A DNA stretch of 64,000 nt from Mycolicibacterium fluoranthenivorans (GTDB lineage: Bacteria > Actinomycetota > Actinomycetes > Mycobacteriales > Mycobacteriaceae), in contig NZ_JAANOW010000001.1 in assembly GCF_011758805.1 (NCBI RefSeq), positions 2,170,001-2,234,000 on the forward strand, in the 5' to 3' direction. The notes beneath the pieces are model-generated. The model saw nothing but the letters and a program-made list of their open reading frames with translations, was not told the DNA's origin and did no database searches. This document shows, one piece after another, positions 7,773 to 16,173 of the stretch (position 1 is the first letter of the stretch; every line of letters starts with the position of its first letter). The translations under genes were made by a program, and so were the position numbers.

Positions 7773-8945
7773 ATGGATTTCTCCCGAGTTGAACTATCCG
7801 CCGAGGACGAGGCCTTTCGCACCGAGGTGCGCGAGTTCCTGGCTGCCGTGGTGACCGAGGACGTCATCCGTCGCGACCGGGAGACCGGTGACAACTTCGA
7901 CGAGGGTGTGCATCTGGCCCTCGCCGCCGCCGGGTATCTGGAAAAGGAATGGAAGACCGAAGCCGACGGCGGCTTCAGCCGGGTGCAGTCACGCATCTGG
8001 CAGTTGGAGAAGCGCCGTGCCGAGGTGCCGTGGGTGACATGGGGAACCACCTCGATGGTGGCTCGGTCGGTGGCGAAATTCGCCCAGCCCGAGATCCGTG
8101 ACGACGTGCTGCGTGGGGTGTTCGACGGCACGGTGCGACTGTGCCTGGGCTACACCGAACCGGAGGGCGGCTCCGACGTCGCCACGTGCAAGACCCGCGC
8201 GGTGCGCGATGGATCAGCGTGGATCATCAACGGATCCAAGATGTTCACCACCGGGGCGCACAACTGCAAGTACGTCTTCCTGATCACCAACACCGACCCC
8301 GACGCACCGAAACACAAGAGCCTCACCATGTTTCTGGTGCCCCTGGATCTGCCGGGTATCGAGATCCAGGGCATCCGCACCGTCGACGGCGACCGGACCA
8401 ACATCGTGTACTACTCGGATGTCCGCGTCGACGACAAGTACCGCATGGGCGAGGTCAATGGCGGCTGGACGGTCGTGCGTGAACCCCTGGACGCCGAGCA
8501 CGGCGCGGTCGCGGCCGCCGATGACGGGCTGGCCGATGTGTCGATCATGATGCACCAGGCCGGATTCATGGTGGAGGCCGCCGACAACATCGCCGCCCTG
8601 GTGGGGTCGCGGGCCACGCAGGACACCTCGGTCGGTTATCGGCTGGGCCGCAGCATCGCTCGGATCGAGGCGTCGCTGTCCGCGTCCAGCATCTTCGGAC
8701 GGGTCGCGCTGGCGCAGACCATGCGGGATGTGGCACCTGATCTGATGGATATCGCCGGACCGGCTGCCGCACTGCCCATCGGAGCCGAGGGCGGGCTGGA
8801 CGACCGCAGCGAGTACGTGTACCGCTTCGCGCCGTTGGTGGGGATCTACGGCGGGACGCTCGAGGTCTTCCGCAATATGATCGCCCAGCACGTACTGGGG
8901 CTGGGTAAGCCGGCCTACGCGCCGCCGCGCCAGAAGGTCTCCTGA
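7773..8945 (+). CDS. Acyl-CoA dehydrogenase, subunit 2 of the probable heteromeric FadE pair
   Basis: 390 aa. This subunit keeps the FAD/substrate signatures: LGYTEPEGGSDVATCKTRA, WIINGSKMFTTGAHNCKYVFL, and a late IYGGTLEVFRNMIAQHVLGL. The Glu of the common YEGT motif is Gly here, but another Glu follows two residues later (GGTLE), as in many mycobacterial FadE proteins. It is the last gene of the operon that starts at 2143 and meets the small membrane-protein gene tail to tail 7 bp later. It is probably the better FAD-binding partner of the 6700 product. Confidence 0.85.
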   Translation: MDFSRVELSAEDEAFRTEVREFLAAVVTEDVIRRDRETGDNFDEGVHLALAAAGYLEKEWKTEADGGFSRVQSRIWQLEKRRAEVPWVTWGTTSMVARSVAKFAQPEIRDDVLRGVFDGTVRLCLGYTEPEGGSDVATCKTRAVRDGSAWIINGSKMFTTGAHNCKYVFLITNTDPDAPKHKSLTMFLVPLDLPGIEIQGIRTVDGDRTNIVYYSDVRVDDKYRMGEVNGGWTVVREPLDAEHGAVAAADDGLADVSIMMHQAGFMVEAADNIAALVGSRATQDTSVGYRLGRSIARIEASLSASSIFGRVALAQTMRDVAPDLMDIAGPAAALPIGAEGGLDDRSEYVYRFAPLVGIYGGTLEVFRNMIAQHVLGLGKPAYAPPRQKVS

Positions 8946-8952
8946 CGACCTG

Positions 8953-9255
8953 TCAGTCGGTCGAGTTGTCCCGCCCCGACCGCGCGGCCCGGCGTTGCAT
9001 CTCGGCGCGCTCCCGGCACCGCCGGCGGAATTCTTCTTCCGCACCCGGATCGGTGATCAGCTCGTCGGGTGCACTCCGATCGGGCGATGGACGCCCCGCG
9101 ATACACCACGCGAGCGCGCCTGCCACCGGAATGAGGGCGACCAGCAATGTCCACTGGGCGCGGGGGAGTCCGCGGATGCGCGCTTCGTCAGCGCGGGCGA
9201 TATCGACGATGGCGATCACCATGAGCGCGGTGACCAGCAATCCCAGGTAGGGCAC
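8953..9255 (-). CDS. Small two-helix membrane protein, PLDc_N-like
   Basis: 100 aa if started at GTG 9255 (VPYLGLLVTAL); an ATG at 9312 adds 19 polar residues and is less likely. Two hydrophobic helices (about residues 3-18 and 34-54) flank RADEARIRGLPRAQWTLL, and CIAGRP follows. This is the pattern of the phospholipase-D-nuclease N-terminal domain, a small membrane module common in actinobacteria. The tail is charged and Arg/Glu-rich. No clear link to the catabolic genes. Function unknown. Confidence 0.7.
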   Translation of the reverse strand: MPYLGLLVTALMVIAIVDIARADEARIRGLPRAQWTLLVALIPVAGALAWCIAGRPSPDRSAPDELITDPGAEEEFRRRCRERAEMQRRAARSGRDNSTD

Positions 9256-9392
9256 GGGCAGTGGTCCTCTCGTAGGCCGGCGGTCAGTGGCGTGATCGAC
9301 GGGATGGCGCAACGATGGGCCGACTCATATGCTGCGAATCTAGCAAACGCGGCGCGGGCGCGCGCCGCAGGACGGCCTGACCTGCGCGGATG

Positions 9393-10616
9393 TCACCCCT
9401 GGTCGGATGCCGGTGGTGGTGGTGCGAAGGGTGGGTACCACCACCATTGGGCGCGTTCGCCGGTCGGTCCGGGGTAGGGCGGGACCACGGGTGCCGGTGT
9501 GGTGGGTGGGCGGGCCAAGGCGCCGCCGTCGAGTTTTCGGCCGTCGCTGTCGGTGACGACCAGCCGGTCCGCGGGGCCGGTGAGGGTGAGGCCGCCGCGG
9601 TGATGCAGGCGGTGGTGGAACGGGCAGAGCAGCACCAGGTTGGACAGTTCGGTGGGGCCGCCGTCTTCCCAATGCTGGAGGTGGTGGGCGTGCAGTCCGC
9701 GGGTGGCAGCGCAGCCGGGCACCACACAGCAGCGGTCGCGGTGCTCCAGGGCGCGGCGCAGCCGGCGGCTGATGGTGCGGGTGGACCGGCCAGCGCCGAT
9801 CGGTTGGCCGTGGCGTGCGAACCAGACCTCGCAGGTGGCATCGCAGAGCAGGTAGCGCCGTTCGCCCTCGGACAGGAGCGGGCCCAGGTGTAGTGCGGCG
9901 GCGGGCTTGTCGAGGTCGAGGTGCACGACCACGGTGGTGTGCTGGCCGTGTGGGCGCCGGGCCACGTCGGTGTCCCAGCCGGCCTCGACCAGGCTCATGA
10001 ACGCATCCACCCGAGTCGGGAACGGAGTGCTGTCTTCGGTGTCGGCGGGGTGTTCGGCGATCAACGCGTCGTGGTGGGACTGCACGGCCGCATCGAATGT
10101 CGCGGCGTCCAGACGGGGTAGCCGGATCCGGTAGGTGGTGTACCGGTCCCCGGTGGAGGTTTTCGTGACCTCCGGTCCTGATTCGGGCGGTGGCTCGGGA
10201 TCGGGTCGCGGTGCCATCGTGATTGCGGTGCGCAGCTGGCTGACGGTGGCCACCGCAGCGAGTTCGGCGTAGTGCTCATCGGAGCCCTCGGCGGCACGTT
10301 CGGCGATCACCCCGACCTGATCCAGCGACAACCGCCCCTCACGCAGGGCTTCGGCGCAGCGCGGGAACTCCTGCAACCGTCGTGCCACCGCGACGACGGT
10401 CTCGGCGTTACGCGGGGCGACCCCGGTTTTCCACGCCACCAACGCCGACAGGGAACGGACACCGGTCAGGCCACATAGCTCCTCGCGCTCCAACTCGGCC
10501 ACGATCTGCACCAGGCGCCCGTCGATCGCGTTGCGCTGCCCGCACAACTCGGCGATCTCGTCGAACAACACCTCCAGCCGCTGTCCGGCGGCCAAAGATG
10601 TTGCGGTACCGGACAT
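9393..10616 (-). CDS. DUF222 / HNH endonuclease-like protein of the 13E12 repeat family
   Basis: 407 aa. The N-terminal two-thirds is the DUF222 helical domain (EELCGLTGVRSLSALVAWKTG; RVDAFMSLVEAG). An HNH motif follows near residues 318-358: CVVPGCAATRGLHAHHLQHW, then GGPTELSNLVLLCPFHHRLHH, with two Cys and several His suited to zinc and catalytic metal. The tail is Pro/Trp-rich and low in complexity. These genes occur in many copies in mycobacterial genomes (REP13E12) and can act as phage integration sites. It separates the 2143 operon from the P450/amidohydrolase group and is probably an insertion unrelated to catabolism. Confidence 0.85.
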   Translation of the reverse strand: MSGTATSLAAGQRLEVLFDEIAELCGQRNAIDGRLVQIVAELEREELCGLTGVRSLSALVAWKTGVAPRNAETVVAVARRLQEFPRCAEALREGRLSLDQVGVIAERAAEGSDEHYAELAAVATVSQLRTAITMAPRPDPEPPPESGPEVTKTSTGDRYTTYRIRLPRLDAATFDAAVQSHHDALIAEHPADTEDSTPFPTRVDAFMSLVEAGWDTDVARRPHGQHTTVVVHLDLDKPAAALHLGPLLSEGERRYLLCDATCEVWFARHGQPIGAGRSTRTISRRLRRALEHRDRCCVVPGCAATRGLHAHHLQHWEDGGPTELSNLVLLCPFHHRLHHRGGLTLTGPADRLVVTDSDGRKLDGGALARPPTTPAPVVPPYPGPTGERAQWWWYPPFAPPPPASDQG

Positions 10617-10652
10617 GAACCCATCATCACAGAGGGTACCGACAAGTGGGAG

Positions 10653-11867
10653 CTAGGGAAGTACTCTGACCGGCACGTGGCTCCATCCCGCGACGTTCTG
10701 CATGTTGACGCGTTTGCATCCGGTCCAGTCGACCTCGTACTGCGGCATGAAGTCCAGCATCCGCTCGAGTGCCACCACGCTCTCCATCCGGGCCAGCGCC
10801 GCCCCCAAACAGCTGTGGATTCCGTAGCCGAACCCGAGATTCTGTGCCTGGGTGCGGTCACGCGTGATGTCGAATCGGTCGGGATCTATCCAGGCCTGGG
10901 GATCTCGATTGGCCGAGCCGCCCAGCAGGAAGACCGGTTTGCCCGCGGGAATGGTCACGCCGTGCAGCGTGACGTCCCGAAGCGCCCGGCGGACGTTGTA
11001 CTGTGCGGGTGCTTCGAGGCGCAACAGCTCTTCCACCGCGAGCGGGATCTTGCTGCGGTCGTCGAGCAGCTTCTGCCATTGATCCGGGTTCTGCGCAAAT
11101 ACGACGGCCGCGTTCCCGAGCAATTTGGTGACGGTTTCGGCACCCGCGCCGCCCAAAAGCATGGCGAATTCGGTGATTTCGAGGTCGGTCAGCGGTTCCA
11201 TCGCACCGCCGTCGCGCTCGATCTCGGCGGCGATCAGGGTGCTCAACAGATCATCACCAAGCTCACCGCGGCGCCGCTTGACCAGCCGGTAGTAGTAGAC
11301 CGCCATGTCCACCCCGGCCTTCAGACCGGACTCGCTCATGTCGACCTGGCCGGGGTCCCGGTGCAGGAGATCGTCGATCCACACCCGGACCTGCTGACGG
11401 TCCGGCTCGGGTACGCCCTGCATGATGGTCATCACGTCGACCGGGAACCGTGCCGAGAAGTCCTGGACGAAGTCGAACCCGCGCGGGTCGACCGCCGCCA
11501 AGTGCCGCTCGACCGACGAGGTGACCAACTCGCGGCGGGCCTCGATGGCGCGCGGGGTGAAGACCTTGTTGAGCAGGCTGCGCATCCGGCGATGTGCCGG
11601 CGGGTCCATGGCGATGATCGACCCGTGTTCGGTCACTACGTCTTTGCGTACCTGCGCCAGATCGACACCGTAAGCGGAGGAGAAGGTTTCGTAATCCTTG
11701 AACGCCGCTGCGACGTCCTGGTGGCGGGACAACGCGTAGAAGTCGTACCGGTCGCTGTAGTAAACCGGGGTCTCCTGCCGCATCCGGCGATAGATGTCAT
11801 ACGGATTCGCGAAGAAGTCCTCGGAGAACGGGTCGAATTCGACCGTGGGTGAGGTCGCCGTGGTCAT
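10653..11867 (-). CDS. Cytochrome P450
   Basis: 404 aa soluble bacterial P450. Heme-binding loop FGYGIHSCLGAALARME with the Cys thiolate ligand; K-helix ExxR as EELLR; the PERF-like region is DPDRFDITRD. The I-helix reads LLGGAGAETVTKL: the usual acid-alcohol pair (D/E-T) is Glu-Thr, so oxygen activation should be intact. It starts 3 bp after the amidohydrolase stop at 11871 and is the last gene of a unit probably running from 14457. Redox partners are not in the window. Family number not assigned. Confidence 0.88.
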   Translation of the reverse strand: MTTATSPTVEFDPFSEDFFANPYDIYRRMRQETPVYYSDRYDFYALSRHQDVAAAFKDYETFSSAYGVDLAQVRKDVVTEHGSIIAMDPPAHRRMRSLLNKVFTPRAIEARRELVTSSVERHLAAVDPRGFDFVQDFSARFPVDVMTIMQGVPEPDRQQVRVWIDDLLHRDPGQVDMSESGLKAGVDMAVYYYRLVKRRRGELGDDLLSTLIAAEIERDGGAMEPLTDLEITEFAMLLGGAGAETVTKLLGNAAVVFAQNPDQWQKLLDDRSKIPLAVEELLRLEAPAQYNVRRALRDVTLHGVTIPAGKPVFLLGGSANRDPQAWIDPDRFDITRDRTQAQNLGFGYGIHSCLGAALARMESVVALERMLDFMPQYEVDWTGCKRVNMQNVAGWSHVPVRVLP

Positions 11868-11870
11868 AGC

Positions 11871-13103
11871 TCAGATCTCGGCCAGGGCGGGCGGCTGCGC
11901 CGCGGCGGGGTCGGGATTCGCCAACGGCAGGCCCATGAACCGGCGGGCGTTGTCACCCATGAAGTCGTAGGTGCGACGTACGTCCATCCCTTCGGCGTAT
12001 TTCCAGAAGCCCTTCGGCTCGGCAAGCCCCTCCGGGTGTGGGTAGTCCGAACCGAACATGACCTTGTCCCAGCCCACGGTGTTCACCACATCTGAGACAC
12101 AGCCCTCCCAGAACGGGCTGACCCAGATATTGCGCCGGAACACGTCGTGCGGATGTTCGGGGAAGTTCTGCGGCATCTTCTTCTGCAGGTCCTCGAAATC
12201 GTTGAACAGCGGGAAGATCCAGCCACTGCCGTTCTCCACGCTGGCGACGCGCAGCCTGGGGAACCGGGTCAGGGTGCCGTGACAGATGAGAGCGGTGATC
12301 ATGTCGGCGATCTCGCGGTGGCCCAGAACCATCCAGCGAAAGGCGCTCTGCGTCATGAAGTTCTGCGTGTACGGCGGTTCCCACTTGCCGACGTAGTCGT
12401 CCAACGGTGGGTAGCTGGCGTGCAACACGATGGGTAACCCGGCCGCTTCGACATCACGCCAGAACGGGTCGAATTCGGGTAGAGCCGGGGAGCGCCAACC
12501 GTGCAGGCCGTTCACAGGACCGGGCTTGATGAGCGCAACTTTCGCGCCGCGCTCGAGCAGCCAGGCGAGCTCGCGCTGGGCGGCATCGACCTCGGAGAGG
12601 TTGATGATCGGGGTGGTGAACACCCGGTTCTCGTAGTTGAAGCTCCAGTGCTCGTGAATCCACTCGTTGAGCGCGTGGATGATCGCCAGGGTCAGGGCCG
12701 GGTCATCGGCGCTGGAGTGCTCTACCAGGCTGCCCAGGGTGGGGTAGTTCAGGGCTTCGGTCACCCCCTGGTGGTCCAGCTCCTTGAGTCGTGCGACCGG
12801 ATTCCGCGTCGCCTCGGGTGCATCGATGGCCTGGCCCTGCATCTCGCGCAGGGTCTGGCCTTCGGTGTTCTCACCCGCGAAGAATCTCTCGTGAGCTCCG
12901 GGGGCGGCCACTCGTTCGAAGGTGGGGTTGGGGATGAAGTCGGTCACGCGGTTGTTGATCACGATGCGGGTCTGCTTACCGAACCGTCCGTACTGCACGG
13001 CGCGGCTGTACTTGTCCGGTAGGAACTTCGTCAACGCGTCGCCGGTCTCGTACATGTGTTGGTCCGCGTCGAAGATCGGTGCGTCCCGGAACTGTCCGGT
13101 CAT
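11871..13103 (-). CDS. Amidohydrolase_2-family protein
   Basis: 410 aa, a paralogue of the 2971 product. FDADQHMYETGDAL provides the N-terminal metal segment (Asp in place of the first His), IVLHASYPPLDDYVG the central His, CHGTLTRFPRLRVASVENG follows, and MFGSDYPHPEGLAEP carries the late Asp. ATG 13103 is preceded by AAAGG with a rather long 10-bp spacer. It is followed after 3 bp by the P450. Repetition of this family three times in one regulon suggests sequential hydrolytic or decarboxylative steps on related intermediates (inference). Confidence 0.8.
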   Translation of the reverse strand: MTGQFRDAPIFDADQHMYETGDALTKFLPDKYSRAVQYGRFGKQTRIVINNRVTDFIPNPTFERVAAPGAHERFFAGENTEGQTLREMQGQAIDAPEATRNPVARLKELDHQGVTEALNYPTLGSLVEHSSADDPALTLAIIHALNEWIHEHWSFNYENRVFTTPIINLSEVDAAQRELAWLLERGAKVALIKPGPVNGLHGWRSPALPEFDPFWRDVEAAGLPIVLHASYPPLDDYVGKWEPPYTQNFMTQSAFRWMVLGHREIADMITALICHGTLTRFPRLRVASVENGSGWIFPLFNDFEDLQKKMPQNFPEHPHDVFRRNIWVSPFWEGCVSDVVNTVGWDKVMFGSDYPHPEGLAEPKGFWKYAEGMDVRRTYDFMGDNARRFMGLPLANPDPAAAQPPALAEI

Positions 13104-13195
13104 CGGGGTTTGCCTTTCTTAGGATGCCGAGATCGACGAAACGGCCAGATCTACTCGCACTTTGCGGCCCGTGTGTTCATTTCGGCGGGGGTGGG

Positions 13196-14353
13196 TCAGA
13201 GCGTCAGGACGGTGGCGCCCGCGGTGCCGGGGGCGCCGTAGAGCTGGGCGAAGCCGACTCTCGGCGTGCCGGGGACCTGACGATCACCGGCCTCGCCTCG
13301 CAGCTGGCGCACCAGTTCGTGGATCTGCCGCAGACCGGACGCGCCGATCGGTTCGCCGTTGGCGATCAATCCGCCGTCGGTGTTGACGGGCAGTGAGCCG
13401 CCGATCTCGGTGGCGCCCTCGGCGAGGAGTTTCTCCTGGTCGCCGTCGGCACAGAACCCGCATTCGGCCATGTGGATGATCTCGGCGCCCGCGTCGGTGT
13501 CCTGTAACTGCACGACATCGACGTCCTCGGGTGCGACACCGGACTTTTCGAATGCGGCTCGGGCGGCGTACACGGTGGGTGCCACGTCCTCTTCCACCGG
13601 CGCGCACGTGGTGTTCACCTCATAGGCCCCGTAGCGGCGGGTGCGGACCTCCACTGCCTTGAGGTACACCGGTTTGGCGGTGTAGCGGTGTGCGATGTCG
13701 GCGCGACACATGACCACCGCGGCGGCGCCCTCATCGGGCGCACAGAACATGTATTGCGTCAGCGGATAGTTGAGCATGGCCGAGTTGAGGATGTCGTCCT
13801 CGGCGATCGGCTTGCGCCGGAAAGCATTCGGATTGAGTGCGCCGTTGCGCAGGTTCTTGTTGGCCACCTTGGCCAGCGTGCGCGCCGAGATGTGGTGGTC
13901 GTGCAGGTAGCGGTTGGCCTTCATGCCGAAGAACTGGGTGGTCAGGTATTGGCCGTTCTCGGCGTACCAGCTCGGCATCCCGACCAGCGCCGGATCCTCG
14001 GTGAACGCGCCGCGCGGGTGTTTGTCCAGCCCGACGGCGATGCCGATGTCGTAGTCGCCGAGCCGGATACCGTCGGCGCACACCTTGACCGCGGACGCGG
14101 CCGTGGCGCACGCGTTGAACACATTGGTGAACGGGATTCCGGACAGTCCCACCATGCCGACGATGGCGTCGGGGTTGGCGACCGTCCAGCTGCCGCCCGT
14201 TGCCGCTTGGATGTGGCGCCATTCGACTCCCGCGTCGGCGACGGCCGCGCAAATCGCGTCCACTCCCATCTCCATGGCGGACTTGCCCTCGAACCGGCCG
14301 AACGGGTGCAGGCCGACCCCGATGATCGCCACATCGTTCACGCCGGAGCTCAT
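13196..14353 (-). CDS. Thiolase-superfamily protein (SCP-x / lipid-transfer type)
   Basis: 385 aa. The nucleophilic Cys is at NVFNACATAASA (Cys82). The segment that carries His in classical thiolases (GHPxGAxG) reads NGEPIGASG, so that His is Glu; GFAQLYGAPGTAG replaces the CxG block. This is the lipid-transfer-protein branch (Ltp2/Ltp3 relatives), some of which act as retro-aldolases with a DUF35 partner. The ATG at 14353 overlaps the TGA of a 35-codon ORF that looks like a DUF35 remnant. It would cleave a side chain or ring-derived CoA ester. Transcribed from the operator region at 14497; the amidohydrolase follows after 92 bp. Confidence 0.8.
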   Translation of the reverse strand: MSSGVNDVAIIGVGLHPFGRFEGKSAMEMGVDAICAAVADAGVEWRHIQAATGGSWTVANPDAIVGMVGLSGIPFTNVFNACATAASAVKVCADGIRLGDYDIGIAVGLDKHPRGAFTEDPALVGMPSWYAENGQYLTTQFFGMKANRYLHDHHISARTLAKVANKNLRNGALNPNAFRRKPIAEDDILNSAMLNYPLTQYMFCAPDEGAAAVVMCRADIAHRYTAKPVYLKAVEVRTRRYGAYEVNTTCAPVEEDVAPTVYAARAAFEKSGVAPEDVDVVQLQDTDAGAEIIHMAECGFCADGDQEKLLAEGATEIGGSLPVNTDGGLIANGEPIGASGLRQIHELVRQLRGEAGDRQVPGTPRVGFAQLYGAPGTAGATVLTL

Positions 14354-14457
14354 CGGCCCTCCTGCACAGGGGCGAACGCGACCGGCACGAAATCCTTTCC
14401 GGTGGGCCCCTTGTACGGCGGCCATGTCGAGATCTCCGGTGCCAGTGCTGTCCGCAT
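14350..14457 (-). pseudogene. 35-codon ORF, probable deletion remnant of a DUF35 OB-fold partner
   Basis: The ORF begins MRTALAPEISTWPP and ends VPVAFAPVQEGR, with its TGA overlapping the thiolase ATG. The head resembles what I remember as the N-terminus of mycobacterial DUF35 (ChsH2-like) proteins (ALAPxISTWP, before the zinc ribbon), and the tail resembles their C-terminus (TFAFAPV). The zinc ribbon and most of the OB fold would be missing. It may be an in-frame internal deletion kept because it couples translation to the thiolase, or a genuine small protein. Recognition rests on memory of short motifs, so confidence is moderate. Confidence 0.45.
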
Positions 14458-14496
14458 GGGGGCGCCTCCTGCCGATTCGGTGAACTGTAGAAGCCA

Positions 14497-14513
14497 ACTG
14501 TAATTCTTACAGT
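14497..14513. promoter_or_regulatory. 17-bp inverted-repeat operator, copy 4 (perfect)
   Basis: ACTGTAA-TTC-TTACAGT is a perfect 7-3-7 inverted repeat and the best copy in the window. It lies between the divergent small-ORF/thiolase unit (start 14457) and the aldehyde dehydrogenase (start 14569). An extra half site ACTGTAG stands at 14484. TACAGT (14508-14513) can serve as the rightward -10. Confidence 0.75.
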
Positions 14514-14568
14514 ATCGTATATCGAGTCTGGTCGGTAAGGCCACGAAGCCGGGGTGATGGAGGTTGTG

Positions 14569-16134
14569 GTGAGCGAGCTCGTCGCAGAGCAGAGCACGAG
14601 CGTGGAGATCGGGCGGCGTGCGGCGAGCCGTGCGGAGAAACGCATGTTGATCGACGGTCAGTTGGTGGCGGCCGCCTCCGGCGCCGAGTTCGACAACGTC
14701 AGCCCGGCGACCGGGCTGGTGCTGGGCGCGACCGCGGCGGCCGATGCCGAGGATATGGACGCCGCGATCGGCGCCGCCCGGCGCGCCTTCGACGAGAGTG
14801 AGTGGTCGACCAATCGGGCACTGCGCCGGCGTGTGCTGCTGCAGCTGCAGGACGCCATCGAGGCCGAAAAGGAGTATCTGCGTGAGGAACTGATCGCCGA
14901 GGTCGGATGCCCGGCCATGACGACGCAGAATGCACAACTGGACTGGCCGCTCGCCGATGCGCTGCGTTACCCCGCCCGACTGATCGATGAATTCGAATGG
15001 GAGCGCGCACTCGTGGGGGGCGGCCTGTTCGGTGAGCGCAACGCCCGGACGGTGGTCAAGGAACCGGTCGGTGTGGTCGCGGCGATCACGCCGTCGAACT
15101 TCCCCATCGAGGTCATCCTCAACAAGCTCGGCCCGGCCCTGGCGGCCGGTAACACGGTGGTGCTCAAACCCGATCCGAACACGCCATGGAACGCCACCCG
15201 GCTGGGTCGTCTGATCGCCGAGCGCACCGACTTCCCGGCCGGGGTGGTCAATGTGGTGCCGACGCCGTCCAACGAGGTCGCCGGACTGCTCGGCACCGAC
15301 CCGCGCGTGGACATGATGTCGTTCACCGGGTCGACCGCCGTGGGCAAGCACCTCATGCGGGTCGGTGCGGACACCATGAAGCGCACATTCCTCGAATTGG
15401 GCGGCAAGTCCGCGATGATCGTGCTCGACGACGCCAACCCGGCCCATATCATCCCCGGTGCGATCGGGGCGTGCGTGCACGCCGGGCAGGCATGCGCGGC
15501 GAACACCCGGATGCTGGTGCACCGCAGCCTGTTCGATGAGGCCGTCACCAATGTGACGATGGCCTTCGGCGCGGTGCCGGTCGGCGATCCGGTACTGCCC
15601 ACCACGCTGGTGGGCCCTTTGATCAGTGCGGCCCAGCAGAAGCGGGTGCTCGACGCGATCGCGGGCGCCCGCCGTGACGGAGCGGAGATCGTGGTGGGCG
15701 GCGCTGTGCCACAGGGGTTGCCGGCTCATCTGGCCGGTGGCCACTTCGTGGCGCCCACGGTCATCGTCGGGGCGCATCCGTCGTCGTCGATCGCGCAGGA
15801 CGAGGTGTTCGGTCCGGTCCTGGTGCTCATCCCGTTCGACGATGACGACGAGGCGGTACGGCTGGCCAACGACAGCGCTTTCGGTCTGGCCGGAGCGGTG
15901 GTGTCCACATCGTCGGAGCGTGCGATGGCTGTGGCACGCCGGATCCGGAGCGGCGCCGTCGGTGTCAACGGCGGCATGTACTACGGAGCCGACGCTCCGT
16001 TCGGCGGCTACAAGAACAGCGGCGTCGGCCGGCAGTGCGGTATCGAGGGCTTTGCGCAGTACACCGAGACCAAGACGATCGGATGGCGGCTGCCCCGGCA
16101 GTCCGCAGTGCAGAACGATGCCACGAAGAGGTAG
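14569..16134 (+). CDS. NAD(P)-dependent aldehyde dehydrogenase
   Basis: 521 aa from GTG 14569, chosen because GGAGG ends 5 bp upstream (14559-14563); GTG 14554 and ATG 14557 are longer options. ALDH signatures: ITPSNFPIEVILNKLGPAL (cofactor site), FTGSTAVGKHL, the general-base Glu in LELGGKSAMIV, and the catalytic Cys in HAGQACAANTRMLV. The C-terminal FGGYKNSGVGRQCG is also typical. It would oxidise an aldehyde made by the P450s or by retro-aldol cleavage to an acid ready for FadD. Shares the operator at 14497 with the thiolase unit and converges on the P450 at 16174. Confidence 0.9.
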   Translation: MSELVAEQSTSVEIGRRAASRAEKRMLIDGQLVAAASGAEFDNVSPATGLVLGATAAADAEDMDAAIGAARRAFDESEWSTNRALRRRVLLQLQDAIEAEKEYLREELIAEVGCPAMTTQNAQLDWPLADALRYPARLIDEFEWERALVGGGLFGERNARTVVKEPVGVVAAITPSNFPIEVILNKLGPALAAGNTVVLKPDPNTPWNATRLGRLIAERTDFPAGVVNVVPTPSNEVAGLLGTDPRVDMMSFTGSTAVGKHLMRVGADTMKRTFLELGGKSAMIVLDDANPAHIIPGAIGACVHAGQACAANTRMLVHRSLFDEAVTNVTMAFGAVPVGDPVLPTTLVGPLISAAQQKRVLDAIAGARRDGAEIVVGGAVPQGLPAHLAGGHFVAPTVIVGAHPSSSIAQDEVFGPVLVLIPFDDDDEAVRLANDSAFGLAGAVVSTSSERAMAVARRIRSGAVGVNGGMYYGADAPFGGYKNSGVGRQCGIEGFAQYTETKTIGWRLPRQSAVQNDATKR

Positions 16135-16173
16135 GACGGACAACAAGGTTGCCGTCGTCGGCCGCGGCGCTGG

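Noticed and set aside
9390..9893. Open frames antisense to the 13E12 gene
   Set aside because: The HNH and DUF222 motifs are on the minus strand; the plus-strand frames have none.
14484..14490. Extra ACTGTAG half site near the perfect operator
   Set aside because: No inverted partner at the right spacing; kept only as a note on the 14497 site.
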